Made by a program: the position numbers and the translations under genes
Shown: positions 22,001-32,978 of the stretch, one piece after another
Layout: every line of letters starts with the position of its first letter
Position numbering within the stretch: position 1 is the stretch's first letter
Notes under the pieces: generated by a model
Database searches by the model: none
The model's input: the letters and a program-made list of their open reading frames with translations, nothing else
What the model was told of the DNA's origin: nothing
NCBI RefSeq assembly: GCF_001680005.1
Contig: NC_033567.1
Location: 3,782,001-3,846,000, forward strand
Source: Plasmodium coatneyi
Taxonomy: Eukaryota; Apicomplexa; Aconoidasida; Haemosporida; Plasmodiidae
Reading direction: 5' to 3'
DNA length: 64,000 bases

Positions 22001-23230
22001 ATTTTTTCTTTTCGGGGGTTCCCCTTTGTTGGTGCTGCTCTGATCCGTGTGGAGTTGTGTTCCGTTTAGGTTAACCCTATCGATGATGTCTTCGACGTGG
22101 TCATAGGGGACGTTTTCGGGGATGCCTTGATTGCCTGTACTGCCAGTGTTGCTATTGAGGGGGCCCTTATTCACCGAATCTGTGCTCTCCTTGCACATCT
22201 GCTCTCCATTTATTCTGAGTGGCCTTTCCGAATAGACGTCCCATTTCATTCTTTTTCTTACGTGCTGAACGTCTGCAATGTTATTGTCATCATTGTCACT
22301 GCTTGGAGTGTGCCTGTTGCGAGTTTTGCCCCTTTGTCTGCACTTCCTTTCGCTCCTTTTTTGCTCACCCATGAGTAAAGAATTCTGTTTATTCGGAGGG
22401 TCAGTAGTAGCCTCCTTCATAGTGGTATGTCTAATTTGGTAGCAACTAAGTGAGGATTCATTTTGAGGATTCTTTCCAGCCATTTCGGCAGTCCCCTCAT
22501 GGGTTTGCGTAAAACTTTGGCTGCACTGCTGATGGGTCGAACTTTGCGTCTCTTTTGTGCCTATTTCTCCTTTACCTGCAGATTGTTCATTTGTTACTAA
22601 CTCCTTGGCCGAATTTCCTGCACAGTCAGGGCGATCCTCTTCTGTGGTCACTACATTTTGTTCACCCATTTTTAGAATTTCCTTTTTAGTTCGATTGGAC
22701 TGGAGAGTGTCTCTTTTGAAAAAGGCTTCGTTAAGGTACTGCGCATTTCTGAGGAAGAACTGCAGGTCGACGCGAAGTTGTCTCACGTTTTTAAGGGATC
22801 CGTGATTCGTGTCAACTCCCTTTACATAGCTGTTTCTTTCCTCTGCATCTACACAGGGCGGATTCATTTCGTTGCTTTGTTTTACATTTGGCTGATTCCT
22901 CTGTTTAATTCGTTTTGCACGGCACGTTTTTATTTTACCAAGAAGTGTTTTCCCTTTACTTTGTTTACTTCTGCCATCGTTACTAGTCTGTCTATTCTTC
23001 TCTTCCGTAGGTGTAGCATAGTTTAGTGTGGGTACTTTGCCACCATGGGTGTAATTTTTTCTTGCACAACTTTTGACCATTTTCACCTTGCTGTTCAGGT
23101 TAATTTTCATCTCCCCATTTACACCTTCATAGTTAATGGAATTCGTTCGAGACATACTTTTTATGTTTCTAATTATTTTCCTTTCTTTGCGTGGATTAAG
23201 TAATTCGTCACTTTGGATTTGCTCCATCAT
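19085..23230 (-). CDS. Conserved Plasmodium protein of unknown function, 1381 residues
   Basis: I recognise no domain. One long exon from ATG 23230 (M-M-E-Q-I-Q-S-D-E-L); the frame is open to 23281 but without an earlier ATG. The protein is very hydrophilic: N, K, S, T, E and G dominate over most of its length, with short internal repeats (N-G-N-Q-N-G-N-Q near 750; T-D-Q-P-T-D-Q-P-A-D near 955). Better ordered patches lie at about 695-735 (A-L-I-R-K-Y-Q-E-I-L-L-Q-N), 800-860, and especially about 1150-1215, where L-N-R-E-E-L-Q-K-L-M-L-C-Q-C-C-Y-V-I is followed by M-T-P-L-D-V-I-L-D. The last 35 residues (F-E-S-A-L-F-R-I-A-S-R-K-L-R-D-L) form a basic helix. No signal peptide or membrane segment. 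Lysine-rich clusters allow a nuclear location, which is only a guess. Confidence 0.85.
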   Translation of the reverse strand: MMEQIQSDELLNPRKERKIIRNIKSMSRTNSINYEGVNGEMKINLNSKVKMVKSCARKNYTHGGKVPTLNYATPTEEKNRQTSNDGRSKQSKGKTLLGKIKTCRAKRIKQRNQPNVKQSNEMNPPCVDAEERNSYVKGVDTNHGSLKNVRQLRVDLQFFLRNAQYLNEAFFKRDTLQSNRTKKEILKMGEQNVVTTEEDRPDCAGNSAKELVTNEQSAGKGEIGTKETQSSTHQQCSQSFTQTHEGTAEMAGKNPQNESSLSCYQIRHTTMKEATTDPPNKQNSLLMGEQKRSERKCRQRGKTRNRHTPSSDNDDNNIADVQHVRKRMKWDVYSERPLRINGEQMCKESTDSVNKGPLNSNTGSTGNQGIPENVPYDHVEDIIDRVNLNGTQLHTDQSSTNKGEPPKRKNCSIPTERAYNIKDIIDRNVLTNFIKCVNKQYMNGNRNEPNQTAVKDRNGKNDKGKLLPVCTPGCSTRGVTYGSKEVDHRGEDKNSEDKTDGHNFHVVQSVQSVRDGQCDEKKQQQGGNSNVHINPYDRPYSGEMEKLKKSPKSKDPSCNGENVFANCPTTCASAEKEISHMVNKNAQVKNKLIQLNSLKNEPPSHFRRGYNDDLVTHEKGNPSKEATVKTKEANKNDHMATEKLTPNLAFNKMYEDESSALIRKYQEILLQNVSKSPPHVDKKEFEKCKYCVLHILNQHRGEDGDSQNGNQNGNQSDNLLCKDGKCVDDGLKNEAKATAHTGATKAGIYQDIAHIGDLTKSFKGNYESLKNYLNNLNKKEKNVHDYLLNLYCYAYIRQCAVNKAKTADGNNPTVSKEEENKGKTIEGTLPNNMNNHYGKDKGDSVNSHSVKGINENANSEEKGKNSPPNLSNEGVKLSNSAPSNSRGYNGGKDFSANCNQRQVCSSVTKEDRKADQSTDQPTDQPADHKAEHVTGSNPLRVNEKPSVDAKNGEIRKILCRYYNYLKLKNYIIPYNMYNNSTGVTNKESSLSQGGAKDKHNNNNDESNDKSRHNNRNATIEEDLINISYNFITEHRGPNNNLTYDHFCNFHKKEFFKKRTNNMLNRTDEAATKKWDEPKLQYSDYNTRLMSSYTYDGHHSKNAYKKKNNGSHFYLFKYLIENLNREELQKLMLCQCCYVIKKIENKMTPLDVILDTQILFHDCNRYFKNQGWVDNNGISQEGAKLETHNLGKDSRSASRSNPGEGLHFNALHRNELAKLHNGVGTNGGKPPQNRRAAPTCSNPSEVSHHANSSSDQTNKGHTTSSRSSVHFYNFENHEVSMTSTTASMSWQGKAFANEKNKNEEKCNEKWKRKNDKGRNNHLAGKAEKENKEKVKRYQKARSNIDCSKFESALFRIASRKLRDLHSQGENIYTRGKRMPDTA

Positions 23231-23407
23231 TTTTTTGGTGCAGCGGCGAGGAAGAAACCTATTTGGGAAGGCACCCTTCAACCCGCACTTGCGTCAATGA
23301 AACTTCATAAAATTTTAAATCAGAGAATTGCAGAATGTAGAGTAGGAAAGGCTTTCACAAGGAACACCTTGTCTAGTGACAACATAGGCAACACTGTTAC
23401 ACAAAAG

Positions 23408-23415
23408 TGCATGCA
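23408..23415. promoter_or_regulatory. TGCATGCA octamer (possible ApiAP2 site)
   Basis: Perfect palindrome within GTGCATGCAC, 178 bases upstream of the start codon of the 1381-residue gene. TGCATGCA is the known target of AP2-EXP-type regulators and contains the GTGCA-like core used by several ApiAP2 proteins. A single octamer can occur by chance. Confidence 0.35.
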
Positions 23416-25555
23416 CAGTAGGGGAGGATATTTTCACCAAAAAGAGAGCAATTAAATGAACTTAACGAAGACACAATACAAATAAAAGACGTAGCGTCCA
23501 CCCAGATACGAAAGGAAGAAATTCAACATAGAACAACTTCACGCGGGATAAACAGGCAGGGGGGAAAGCACAAGACAGTACACAATACATGCGAATGTCA
23601 AAGGGGGAGAACGACCCTTTCCACTCAGCAAACAATTAATTTCACACAGCGCAAGACTCTCCAAGCAGAAATATGATCAAAAAAAAAAAAAAAAAAAGTG
23701 AAAACAGATTTTATTAATTACTTTTGAGTCGCTTAAATCTATCCACTTTTTCTCACAGAACGGAGTTTTAATTTTTTCCTTTTTTAACAATCTGTTTTGC
23801 CGCGTGTAGGAAGGAAAAGGGGGGAAAGGGGTGTGTGTGTGACTGTGGTAAGCATCTCTGCCCTTTTGCATATAAGCACACTTGTATCATCAAATGGCAG
23901 ATTATATCGTTCAGCTATGTAATGTGAAAAATTCAGCTAAATGCGTTGTGATGAATTGGCACGGGGCTTTCACTCGGGGAGGATGAAGCACACGGAAATG
24001 CAGTCACGGGGAAGTATTTGCATTTGCATGTGCACAAGTGCATGTGATGTGAATGGCGACGTCGTGCGTGTCATCGTATTCCTTGGATTAAACGATTAAG
24101 GGTCATGTATCAACAACCGCTCAGTATTCGCAAATCCACGTAGGTGAAAAAGGAAAAAAAAAAAAAAATTAATACAGTCTATACAACATTTCTGGTGCAA
24201 CACAGGGCTCGTAACAATGTACCATTTGCACAGAAAAAAAATAAATGCATAAGGTTGGGGAAAAAAATCAAAGAACGTGCAACTTGCCTTGTGAAACAGT
24301 TCGACATGGTTGCAATGGAAATGGGAGTTACTTATTATTTGGTGTTGTGTTACAGATAATATTGTTAAGCAAATTGCATTTTTTTTTTTTTTTTTTTTTT
24401 TTTGGCTCTGTAAATGTGGGGAAATGGCTTGACAAAGTGGGTGGTAGTTGCTTGGCAATCTGGGGCACACAAGCAGATAATAAAAAAGTTACTATGTGTA
24501 GTAGCTTCCGCGAGGGGGTGAAAAGGCACATGTGAGTGGATGCTCTTTTATGAGTGCACTTGTGTTAGGGGGGGCGGGGGCAAAAGTTGGCAAACAAATT
24601 GAAAAAAATTGAAAACGCGATAGGGAAAATACGAAAAGTGAGCAAAACGTGAGGCAATACGTGGGGTGCAATTTTTCCCCCAGCAAAGTCGCGTGGAAGT
24701 GCCACTTTCAGTTTTGACAGAGACACACCTATAGACACATGTGGCGTGCAGGTATTATTGCGCCCCCCCAAATTGCTAAGAATGAATGAACTGCACATGC
24801 ACATGCACGTGACGTGACGAGTGTTAGCCCTTGCGGAGCAAAGGGTACACGGGGCTTACACGGAGGAGGTGGCAGGTAAACGGTTCATTAACACTTGAGC
24901 GGGTGAATAATAAAACGAGTGAACAATAGTTGCGGAAAAAGCAAGCGCACCAGTAACTTTCAAAACATGGCTAAAAAAAAAAAGGAAACTTTTCACCCGT
25001 GTAAAATGTAAAGGGTTCACTTTTCGGGGTTTCTTTCCATATCGAGTAGTACACTCTTCCGTTGCGCTTTTTTTTTTTTTTTTTTTCTGTTCCTTCTGCA
25101 TTCGTATTGCTCTGCATGCGGCACACCCGTATGCTATCCTGTGCGTTATCGCGCGTCGCCCAATTGGTACCAGGTGCTAATGATCGCACTGTTAAAGGGC
25201 CAAATAAACGGGTGAGAGGAATAAAAAAAAAAAAAAATTAGCGTATTCCTTTTGCAGATATGTAGAGTGAAAAGTGTTTAGTGCCCCTATGGAGGTCATC
25301 CCCTCGCGTGAAATTTCCACACCTCATTTGGTTCACCATCCGTGCAACGGGAAGAGTGGTGAAAGGCGAAAAGGGTGTCACATCTTATGCCTCCTTCATT
25401 AGCGCCAGTTGAATTTTTTTTTTAATCATCCTCAATGTGCTGTTACAGCTGCTGTTGTGGTTGCGAATTTTGTTACGACTGCACATGGTTTGGGCTCGGT
25501 CGCCATTGCCCCTTTCCTGCGCGTTCACTTTTTTTTTTTTTTTTTTTTTTTTTTT

Positions 25556-25563
25556 TGCATGCA
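25556..25563. promoter_or_regulatory. TGCATGCA octamer next to a poly(T) tract
   Basis: Second copy in the same spacer, directly after a 27-base poly(T) run, about 2.3 kb upstream of the 1381-residue gene. Same caveat: function not shown. Confidence 0.25.
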
Positions 25564-26585
25564 CAAATGGCCACTGAAGGGGCGCATTTTTTATTTCCAC
25601 GCCAGGATTATTCCGCGCAGGAAAAAAAAAAAAAATAAATAAATAAAATACATGTTCATAACAATTCTTGCAACAACAAAAAAGTTGAAAAAATCACCTG
25701 ACCGTTCAGGTAAAAGTGAGAAAAATTGTGGACCATATTTACCCTTGCACACAGTGAAATAGCTATTTTTTTTTTTTTTTTTTTTTTTTTTTCAAAATTG
25801 TGCTATATATTCGCTTCGGCGCATATTAGTTAATCACATGGAGTTTAAGACCACCCCAAAGAATGACGCAAAAAATGGGATGTCTTCAAAGGTTTACCCA
25901 TCAGTGCAACTCCTAACCACGCGGTGAAGCAGGCCACATGGGAAGCTAATCTGCATATGTGGAGTTACACAAAGGGGAATACGCCACTTAAACTGGTAAG
26001 TGACTACATTCCCATGTTTTCCTTCACACCCACGCACAAGCAGGGCAGGCACACCAAGCCGTAAAATATTACCAGGCTTACATTTTGCACAAAAAATAAT
26101 CCTCCATTGAAATGGGCATTGCTACTGGTGTGTTCCTCATTTCCTCATTTCACTCACCCTTGTAACCATCTTGCGGAAATGCAAAAATGTCAATTATGCC
26201 ATACCAAGTGGTGAAATGAAGAGAACTAACGAGGTATATTCGTCTCCTCATGGGAAAAAAAAAAAAATTGAAATATTATATAAAGAAAATGCACACACTG
26301 TACAAATTTTGCAACATTCGCTGGATTCCCTAAAATGAAGAAGAGAGTACCCTCTACCACGCGTGTGCCCCCTGAGGGGTAAAGAAAAAAAAAAAAAAGA
26401 CACAGGAGCGACTTTGTTACGGATAAACGTAAATTTTCCGTTATATTCGCGCATGCACATACACCATTTGGCGATCGTGCAGGGATTTAACAAACAGGTA
26501 TTCACATATGAAAGGAGAAATAAAACGGTGAGGGAAATAACGGGGTGATCTTTATGCGCTACATCGATTCGTGTGGGTAACTCCT

Positions 26586-28297
26586 CTACACAACATCACT
26601 TGATACAACTGCTAAGGCTGAAAATCTGTTGTCTCCTTCGCATTTTTCTATGAACTTTTTTTGTATTATATTTCCCGTGTCCTGCGATAGAAAGGAGTGG
26701 AATATAATTTAAAAGCGTGGTGCGTCGGCCAGACGGACGAAATTCCGATCGGAGTTGTACCCCCATTGGAATGTGCGCACATTCGCATATGCCAACGAGT
26801 GGGGCAATTCATTACATATTTGAAACTAGCTGGAGTTGTTGTGCAATGAATAACGGGATGGTCCTTCCTTCCGTCCTGCGAGGGGAAACAAGGGGAATTA
26901 AGGGGCGTTTATTTGGCTGTAAATTACTACGCTTGAAATGTGGGTGAAGCAAATTAAGACTTACTAGTTCGACGAGCCTCCCGTCAATTTCGACAAAGAC
27001 GATAAAATGGGTGTCAATCTGCAAAAAAAAAAAAAAAAATGTTATATTTTTTGTTTACACCATTTGGGCATTCTTCCAATAGGGAAAAGTTTTATTTCAA
27101 CCCCCCCTAAAAAAAAAGTTGCACCTTACGTCTATGTCATCCCCCGTGCCGGAAGCCTTTCCTGAAAATTCGTGATGAAGCAGTTCTATGCTCTTGTTCA
27201 CTTCGAATTCCTGTAAAGGAGGAGAAGCAATGACGCATATGGGTGTAATCATATAGAGGGAAGCAATGGCATATATATAGGTGCAGCTCCGAGGAAGAAT
27301 TACCTGCCCCCGTTCTTTGGGCGTCATGTCCTTCACTTTGTCGAAAAAATTAGCCAAGAGGGAGTCATTGTCTTAAAATGGGAACATAAAAAGGGGCGGT
27401 ATGACATATGATGAATTTCACGCAGCAGATGTGTTTTCCCCAGGGGAGGGTCCATCTCTCTCCGCGAGGAAAATCGTCCAAACGGACAAGGTACCCTTCA
27501 CAGGCGGGTAGGAGACAGCATTACCTAGCTCAAATTTATTCTTTAAATTTCCATAGAGGTGAAAAAGAGCCACCGTTCCACATGAATTGGGAACAACCTT
27601 TTTTTTTTAGAGAGGGGAAGGGAAACACATAATGATAAATTTGCAATGCTGGTTCTTAAAATGGGAATACAAATTGCACGATGGAGAGGGGTTTATGTGT
27701 GTGGGCCTTTTGCAGGCAAAAAGAGTTTACCTGTTTCATGAACCAAATATTGTCCATGTTTTGCTCAGTACTTCCATTCGTTTCAGCATTGGGATTAACC
27801 TTTGGGTGGTAAGCGTGGTTATCCAAAAAATGAAAAAAAAAGAAAAAATTAAATACAAAATTGGAGTGGCAAAATGACATGCCCGGCAGATACATGCGTC
27901 ATTACCGTGCCTTCTTTCAGGGGGTACAACAGTATTATTGCGTGCACGGGTTGCGGGATCTGTCACCGTAGGAGGGGATTTGCAAAAAAGAAAAAGAAAA
28001 AATGTGCTACGCTGAAAATTATGATGCAGGGGGATTGGAAAATTGCGGTTTTCCCCGCATCGAAGAAATATGCACACGTTTCTTAAATTTATATGTACTG
28101 TAGGAACTTCTCTTCCACGTTGCAGAAGGAAGGCAGGAATATTATGACATTGGAAGGCGATCTACCATATCTAAGAGCTCCGCATCAAACCCATAGATGT
28201 CCTCAAAAGCCAACTTTGTCTGTCCAAGTTTGCAGGAGTACAGGTAGAGGGACTCCGGGTTGGACTCGATGGGAACCCAAATATTGTTCCGTAGCAT
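26586..28297 (-). CDS. UCHL3: Ubiquitin carboxyl-terminal hydrolase UCHL3, nine exons
   Basis: Cysteine protease of the C12 family that removes ubiquitin and, in P. falciparum, also Nedd8. Exons on the minus strand: 28297-28166, 27959-27906, 27799-27731, 27597-27525, 27371-27304, 27210-27130, 27018-26965, 26875-26816, 26681-26586; all GT-AG, phases agree, 687 nt, 228 residues. The start M-L-R-N-N-I-W-V-P-I-E-S-N-P matches the family. The catalytic set is complete: Gln85 (W-F-M-K-Q), Cys91 (V-P-N-S-C-G-T), His163 (D-T-H-F-I-V) and Asp178 (D-G-R-K). The crossover loop region I-E-L-L-H-H-E-F-S-G lies in exon 6. The end is F-S-A-L-A-V-V. Nine exons is the highest count in this window. Divergent from L29. 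Confidence 0.96.
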
Positions 28298-29398
28298 TTT
28301 GGCGGGTGATCAAATAATGTGCGGAAGGGGGGTGTATACCGTGCGGTGTTTTACGCAGGGAGGGCACTACCGTTGTCCTACACGTTAGCACCTCCCCTGT
28401 GTTGGTTTATATATATAGACCCTTTTGCGATTACACTGTGGTACCCTTTTTATGGGTGACAAATTTATTTTTCCTTATTGAGGTGTGAAATATGTGCACA
28501 TAAAAAAAAGCGGCATTTGAGGGGGGAAGTATTATTTTATTTTTTTTTTTTTTATTTTATTACTATTTTTCCTTTTTTATTATTTTTATTTATTTATTAT
28601 TTTTTTTTTTATTCTCCGCGATTTTTCATTTAACCCCTCGGGACCGCATAGCCGCCAAGTTGGGTGTACAAACAAATGAACAGAGTGAAAAGGTCGCGAA
28701 AGAGCAACGCACTTAAAAAAAAATTTTAATTAGCAGGTTGTGCATATGTGCTACACGGATTAAGCAAATTCGGTCGAAGCTTCTTTTTATTGCTATTTTT
28801 TTTTTTTTTTTTTCAAATTTCTTAATAGGTGATGGTGACGCTGGAACCCGGAAAGAGGGGATTAAAATGCAACTGCGGGGAAAAAATAGGGGCAATAGTA
28901 TGCGAGAAGCGTTTTCAAGGGCAAGAAAAATTGCCCTATAGTATTTTGCGCCGACAGTCCCGCAGCATACCTATTATGTAATGTGAACTTATTTTGAAAG
29001 GGAGGGAAAAAAGATGAAGCATACTCTACTTCGCAAGTATAACCCCACTCACTTATGCGTACAAAACAAACCGTTAACGCCCTTTTTTTATTGGCAACAA
29101 ATAGGCCCTAATTGCATCCTTGAAAAAAAAAAATAAATAAAATACTTCGTAGGAAAAACTCATTAAAAAAATTGCGACTCTTTTGCTTACCCACACGGTC
29201 GTATTTTCAAAATTATTACGAATTTTAAAATAAGAGAAATTCCATTTCGCAGGGAATATATTTCTTCGAAGATACTTTTTTCCCCTATCAACGAGAAAGC
29301 ATTTATTTTTTTTTACAAAATTACCGCTAAGTGTACATAAATCGTATCACATCAGCATATCTACCTTAACGCAAAAAAGTGAATAAAAAAACGGCAAC
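28298..29398. promoter_or_regulatory. Divergent promoter spacer, UCHL3 / L29
   Basis: Holds both promoters. A strongly T-rich, A-interrupted block runs at about 28533-28612 and a poly(T) at about 28797-28813; sequence before L29 is AT-rich (29100-29398). No gene seen. Confidence 0.5.
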
Positions 29399-30150
29399 AT
29401 GGCAAAGTCAAAGAACCATACGAATCATAACCAAGTAAGTTTGGGGCTACATAAATTGCCCCTTGGAGGAGGGTATTTTCACTGCGCTGCTTCGCTATGA
29501 ATTCGCGGCCGCTTTATGTTCATTCGTCCTTCTCTGTTGCTGCCCATTCGTTTGGACTGTTTAGCAGTTCTCCCTACAGAACGCTGTTTTGTTCCTTCCT
29601 TAGCATATTGTGTAGTTTTGCTTTCTCCCCATGTGGTGTTGCCGTACTTATGTGATCGCTCTGTGTACATATCGCTACTTGATCGTATTTTGCATCACCT
29701 CATTTGATTACGTCCCTTTTCGTTTCCCCCCGCAGAATAGGAAGGCACACAAAAATGGAATTAAGAAACCCAAGAAGCACAAGTTTATGTCTCGCAAGGG
29801 GGTACGCACAAATACGTATTTGATATAACAACGTATATATGTGCTCGTGTATTGCACACCCGTTTAGGGAATTTTTGCGTTGAAATTATATCTTCCGCTG
29901 CTTCCCCCCACTGTCGTGATTATATGCGTTTTATGTTGCACGGCGTAGCTTCCACAGCAGAGGATTCGCTGCTCCATCTGCAACACTTTTGCCACGAGTG
30001 CTTATCCCATTTGTGCACATATATATATTTTTTTTTCCCACTTCTCAGTTGGATCCCAAATTTTTTAAAAACCAAAAATACTGCTTAAAGGGAATCATAA
30101 AAAAGAAGAAGGAATTGAAATTGAAGCAGAAACAAGAAATGAAGAATTAA
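29399..30150 (+). CDS. RPL29: 60S ribosomal protein L29 (eL29), three exons
   Basis: Small, very basic large-subunit protein. Exons 29399-29434, 29736-29801, 30049-30150; GT-AG, phase 0 at both junctions, 204 nt, 67 residues. The start M-A-K-S-K-N-H-T-N-H-N-Q is the family signature, followed by N-R-K-A-H-K-N-G-I-K-K-P and F-M-S-R-K-G-L-D-P-K-F-F-K-N-Q. Both junctions fall at places where introns are common in eL29 genes. Each exon alone is too short to stand out; identity is nevertheless certain. Confidence 0.96.
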
Positions 30151-31808
30151 GCTAGGGAACTTTTTAGGATAATAAAATATTAGATTTCTTGCCGAAATTT
30201 TGTTGCCCTTTTAAATTTTTACCTTTTCAAAATTATGTATCGTTGTGTAAATTTTTTTCTTTTTTTTTTTTCTTCGCACCCCGCTTTTTCGAACAGCTAC
30301 ATGAAATGGTTTATATATACACGCATACATTTGCACCCCGTGTGCATCTATGTTTAAGCATGTTGCATCGGCGTGCATGAAAAGCGACTAAACCCAAAGG
30401 AACTATGAAATGCTAATTCACCATATCGAAACGGATATTTATAGACGGGGGAAATTTTCAACCTATTAAGTTTCCATAGTAGAGGAATTTTCCCCCCATC
30501 TTCGAGTGTTAACCTCGGATTTGGGTGTCTTCTTGTGTACCTATACATGCAGGGGGAAGTGCACAGCTGGAAGGAGCTTCTTAGCATTAGCTTCCTATTC
30601 AGTGCTCTGCGTGTGCCACCGATACTACGTAGTACATATAAGATCATTTAATCTGCGCACTAAATGGAAACCAATCAGAGTCACTTTCTTTTTTTCCACA
30701 TTTGTGCAGTGTAAGATAAGGTTAATGGGTGGACTGTCACTTGTTAGGATGCGTTCCTCCCGATGTTCGTTACATTAAATTATTGTGCTGTTAGGTGAGG
30801 AAAAAAAAAAAAAAAATACCCCCTTGGCGGTCTTCTCAAATGGTACATATTGCTGCCTATTACTTTGGTGAAACAGTAATAAAATGGCACACGCAGGGGT
30901 ATACTTTTTCTTTTCCCCCCTTTTAAGATAGCAAAAAGGGGATTAAAAACGTTTGAGGGTGCGAAAAAAAATATGATTGCCCAGTATGTGGACAAACCAT
31001 CCTTTCCTTTTTATTTCCGCCGGTTACGGATAGTAGAATGTTGCTATGTCCTAAACTGCTTCGTATGCAGAATCATCGAAGGAGAAAAAAGTAGAAAGGA
31101 ACGGCGAGAATTACATAAGCAGGCAAAGGGGCCATAATATACATTTTTAATTAAGCCAATGGATTTTCTTTTTTTTTCAAAGTTCATTACGGCGACAGTC
31201 GCTGTGGTAGCCAGTTCAGATAATTTCTGTTTACCTCTCGAAGAATGTGCTTCATTACATGAATTATTTCCTCCATTTCGGAGATTGCACCGAAAGGGTG
31301 GGCGACCCTTCCCTTTTCTGTGCCACAAATGGGAATTCCAGTTAGCCAAAAAGGGGAAAAAAAAAAAAAAAAAAAAAATCCCAGTTTTTACCTGCACGTT
31401 CAGGCGATTATTTACACATACATTATGACATGTCATTGGGTGACAATATAACTCCAGCAGAGTGGTTGCTATTTTGGAAGAGGATAAAAGTAACGTTTCC
31501 AAATGATGTGAAAATCGTCGACAGGTATATTTCCCACGGTGTGCTGGGTTTAAAAATGCCTTCCTTTTTTGCAGATTCGCGCTTTTTCTGATGTAACAAC
31601 ACAATATTGGCGTGACGCTGTTGTGAGTTGTTCGTATTCGATATATTTTTTTTTTTTTTTTTTTTTACTATTCATTTTGCAATCGCAACTTGCAGTGTGT
31701 ACCTAGCTCTCTGACGCGTTGACAGACACGTTTGCAGGATCATCGTACTTGCAAAGACGCAACGCAGACATAGCGTCGAACAGTGCTATTGCATTCCCAC
31801 ACCACAAC
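30151..31808. other. L29 3' region / upstream of the 282-residue gene
   Basis: 1.66 kb without a supported gene. Poly(A) at about 31359-31378, poly(T) at about 31647-31666. AG acceptor-like sites lie at about 31695 and 31737, so a short 5' exon of the next gene could be hidden here. Confidence 0.45.
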
Positions 31809-32657
31809 ATGTCAATAAAGATAAATAAAGATGAGAGTAAGCGGGTGCACGTGTGGATAAGGAGTGCCATTGGCACGCCCAACAGGAGGCAATACAAACA
31901 TAAGAATATTATGTATCCGTATTTTCGCATGTACAAGTCACCATACAGAGCGCGAGATTCGCGGACTCGACAGGCATTCTGGCCATGTGTTGACAAGTAC
32001 CCATGGCACACCCATCAGAAAAGGTGGGTAAAACCAGAAGAACTGAATGTAAAATTCTTTTCCGAGTTTGTTAATAAGCCGCCGGATAAGAAGAACCTAT
32101 TTGAGACGTGCCACACGCTGCCCTTTAATGGAGTCAACTGTCTTTTTTGGAACCCCATTTATCTAAACAGTCATAAGTATATTGCCAAATGTAGTAAAGC
32201 GAAGCAGGCGGATGGAGAAGACACAGCGGAGGAGAAGGACGACGTGGACCGTGACGAACACCCTTCCGAGGAGTCCACACCGGTAGGGGGTGATGCAAAA
32301 AAAAAGGTGATAAGGATAAGCAACTTCCACTACATTGTGCATAGCGAGGTCAAAAATAACCTTTATTTTTACCTCAAGGGTATCCGCTACAGTATGAGGC
32401 CCTTCAGAGGAAAAATAATTGGAGATCTCTACATGAACGAAAGGAAGATACGAAGCAACATTTCCACAAATGGGATAATAAATGGGGAGTGGAAATATTC
32501 CTTTCCGCATGTTAAGATAAGTGAAAAGTTTTCCGACGCGGGGTTAGATGAGTCTATCGAGGAGGAAGAATCCGAGGGGGAGGTACTGGACCAGTTGGTT
32601 ATAGCGGATAAGTTTACCTACCGCCCTCCCCTGCCCAGGTGCTTTAGCGGGCCATGA
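31809..32657 (+). CDS. Unknown conserved protein, 282 residues
   Basis: I do not recognise the family. Single exon from ATG 31809 (M-S-I-K-I-N-K-D-E-S); the frame is open another 30 codons upstream but lacks an ATG. Residues 10-110 are rich in R, K, Y, W, P and H (W-I-R-S-A-I-G-T-P-N-R-R, then F-W-P-C-V-D-K-Y-P-W-H-T), a composition seen in organellar ribosomal or RNA-bound proteins, which is only a hint. Residues 155-190 are an acidic low-complexity insert (E-E-K-D-D-V-D-R-D-E). After it come ordered beta-like segments (N-L-Y-F-Y-L-K-G-I-R-Y-S-M). The tail 250-270 is acidic. No signal peptide or membrane segment. Confidence 0.8.
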   Translation: MSIKINKDESKRVHVWIRSAIGTPNRRQYKHKNIMYPYFRMYKSPYRARDSRTRQAFWPCVDKYPWHTHQKRWVKPEELNVKFFSEFVNKPPDKKNLFETCHTLPFNGVNCLFWNPIYLNSHKYIAKCSKAKQADGEDTAEEKDDVDRDEHPSEESTPVGGDAKKKVIRISNFHYIVHSEVKNNLYFYLKGIRYSMRPFRGKIIGDLYMNERKIRSNISTNGIINGEWKYSFPHVKISEKFSDAGLDESIEEEESEGEVLDQLVIADKFTYRPPLPRCFSGP

Positions 32658-32978
32658 GAATGGACTGGATAAACATATAAATTATGGTTAAACCATGAAC
32701 CCGTGTGAGAATACGCCGTTTTTTTTTTTTTTTTTTTTTTTTTTTAAGTCCCTTTTTTTGGTGCAAATTGGACAATTTTAGCTAGTCGATGTGGGTATTT
32801 GTGTGCCACCCCGGTGGTAAGCCAATACGACTAATCACCGCATCGGTGTGTCGTATGGCTTGTTGGTACTCCCCACGATAAACACACATACTGGAAATTA
32901 CATCCAAACAGGATGTGCTACTTATGCAGCGTAATAAAAAAACGTGCGATTTGTGACATTTCTGGCATCGCTGCAAAC
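32658..32978. other. Convergent 3' spacer
   Basis: 321 bases between two gene ends, with poly(T) at 32721-32745. Nothing else seen. Confidence 0.5.

Larger units (their letters stand above)
23231..26585. other. Long spacer upstream of the 1381-residue gene, 3' of UCHL3
   Basis: 3.35 kb, the largest gene-free stretch. Poly(A)/poly(T) tracts at about 23679-23697, 24379-24403, 25069-25086, 25530-25556 and 25766-25792. Many GTGCA/TGCAC words, including two TGCATGCA octamers and a GCACATGCACATGCACGTGACGTGACG stretch at about 24793-24819. No open frame has the composition of a gene and I see no tRNA-like element. Confidence 0.5.

Noticed and set aside
31044..31604. 186-codon minus-strand frame upstream of the 282-residue gene
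   Set aside because: It runs through a poly(A) tract as F residues and both halves have the mixed H/C/S/R composition of translated non-coding DNA; no recognisable motif.
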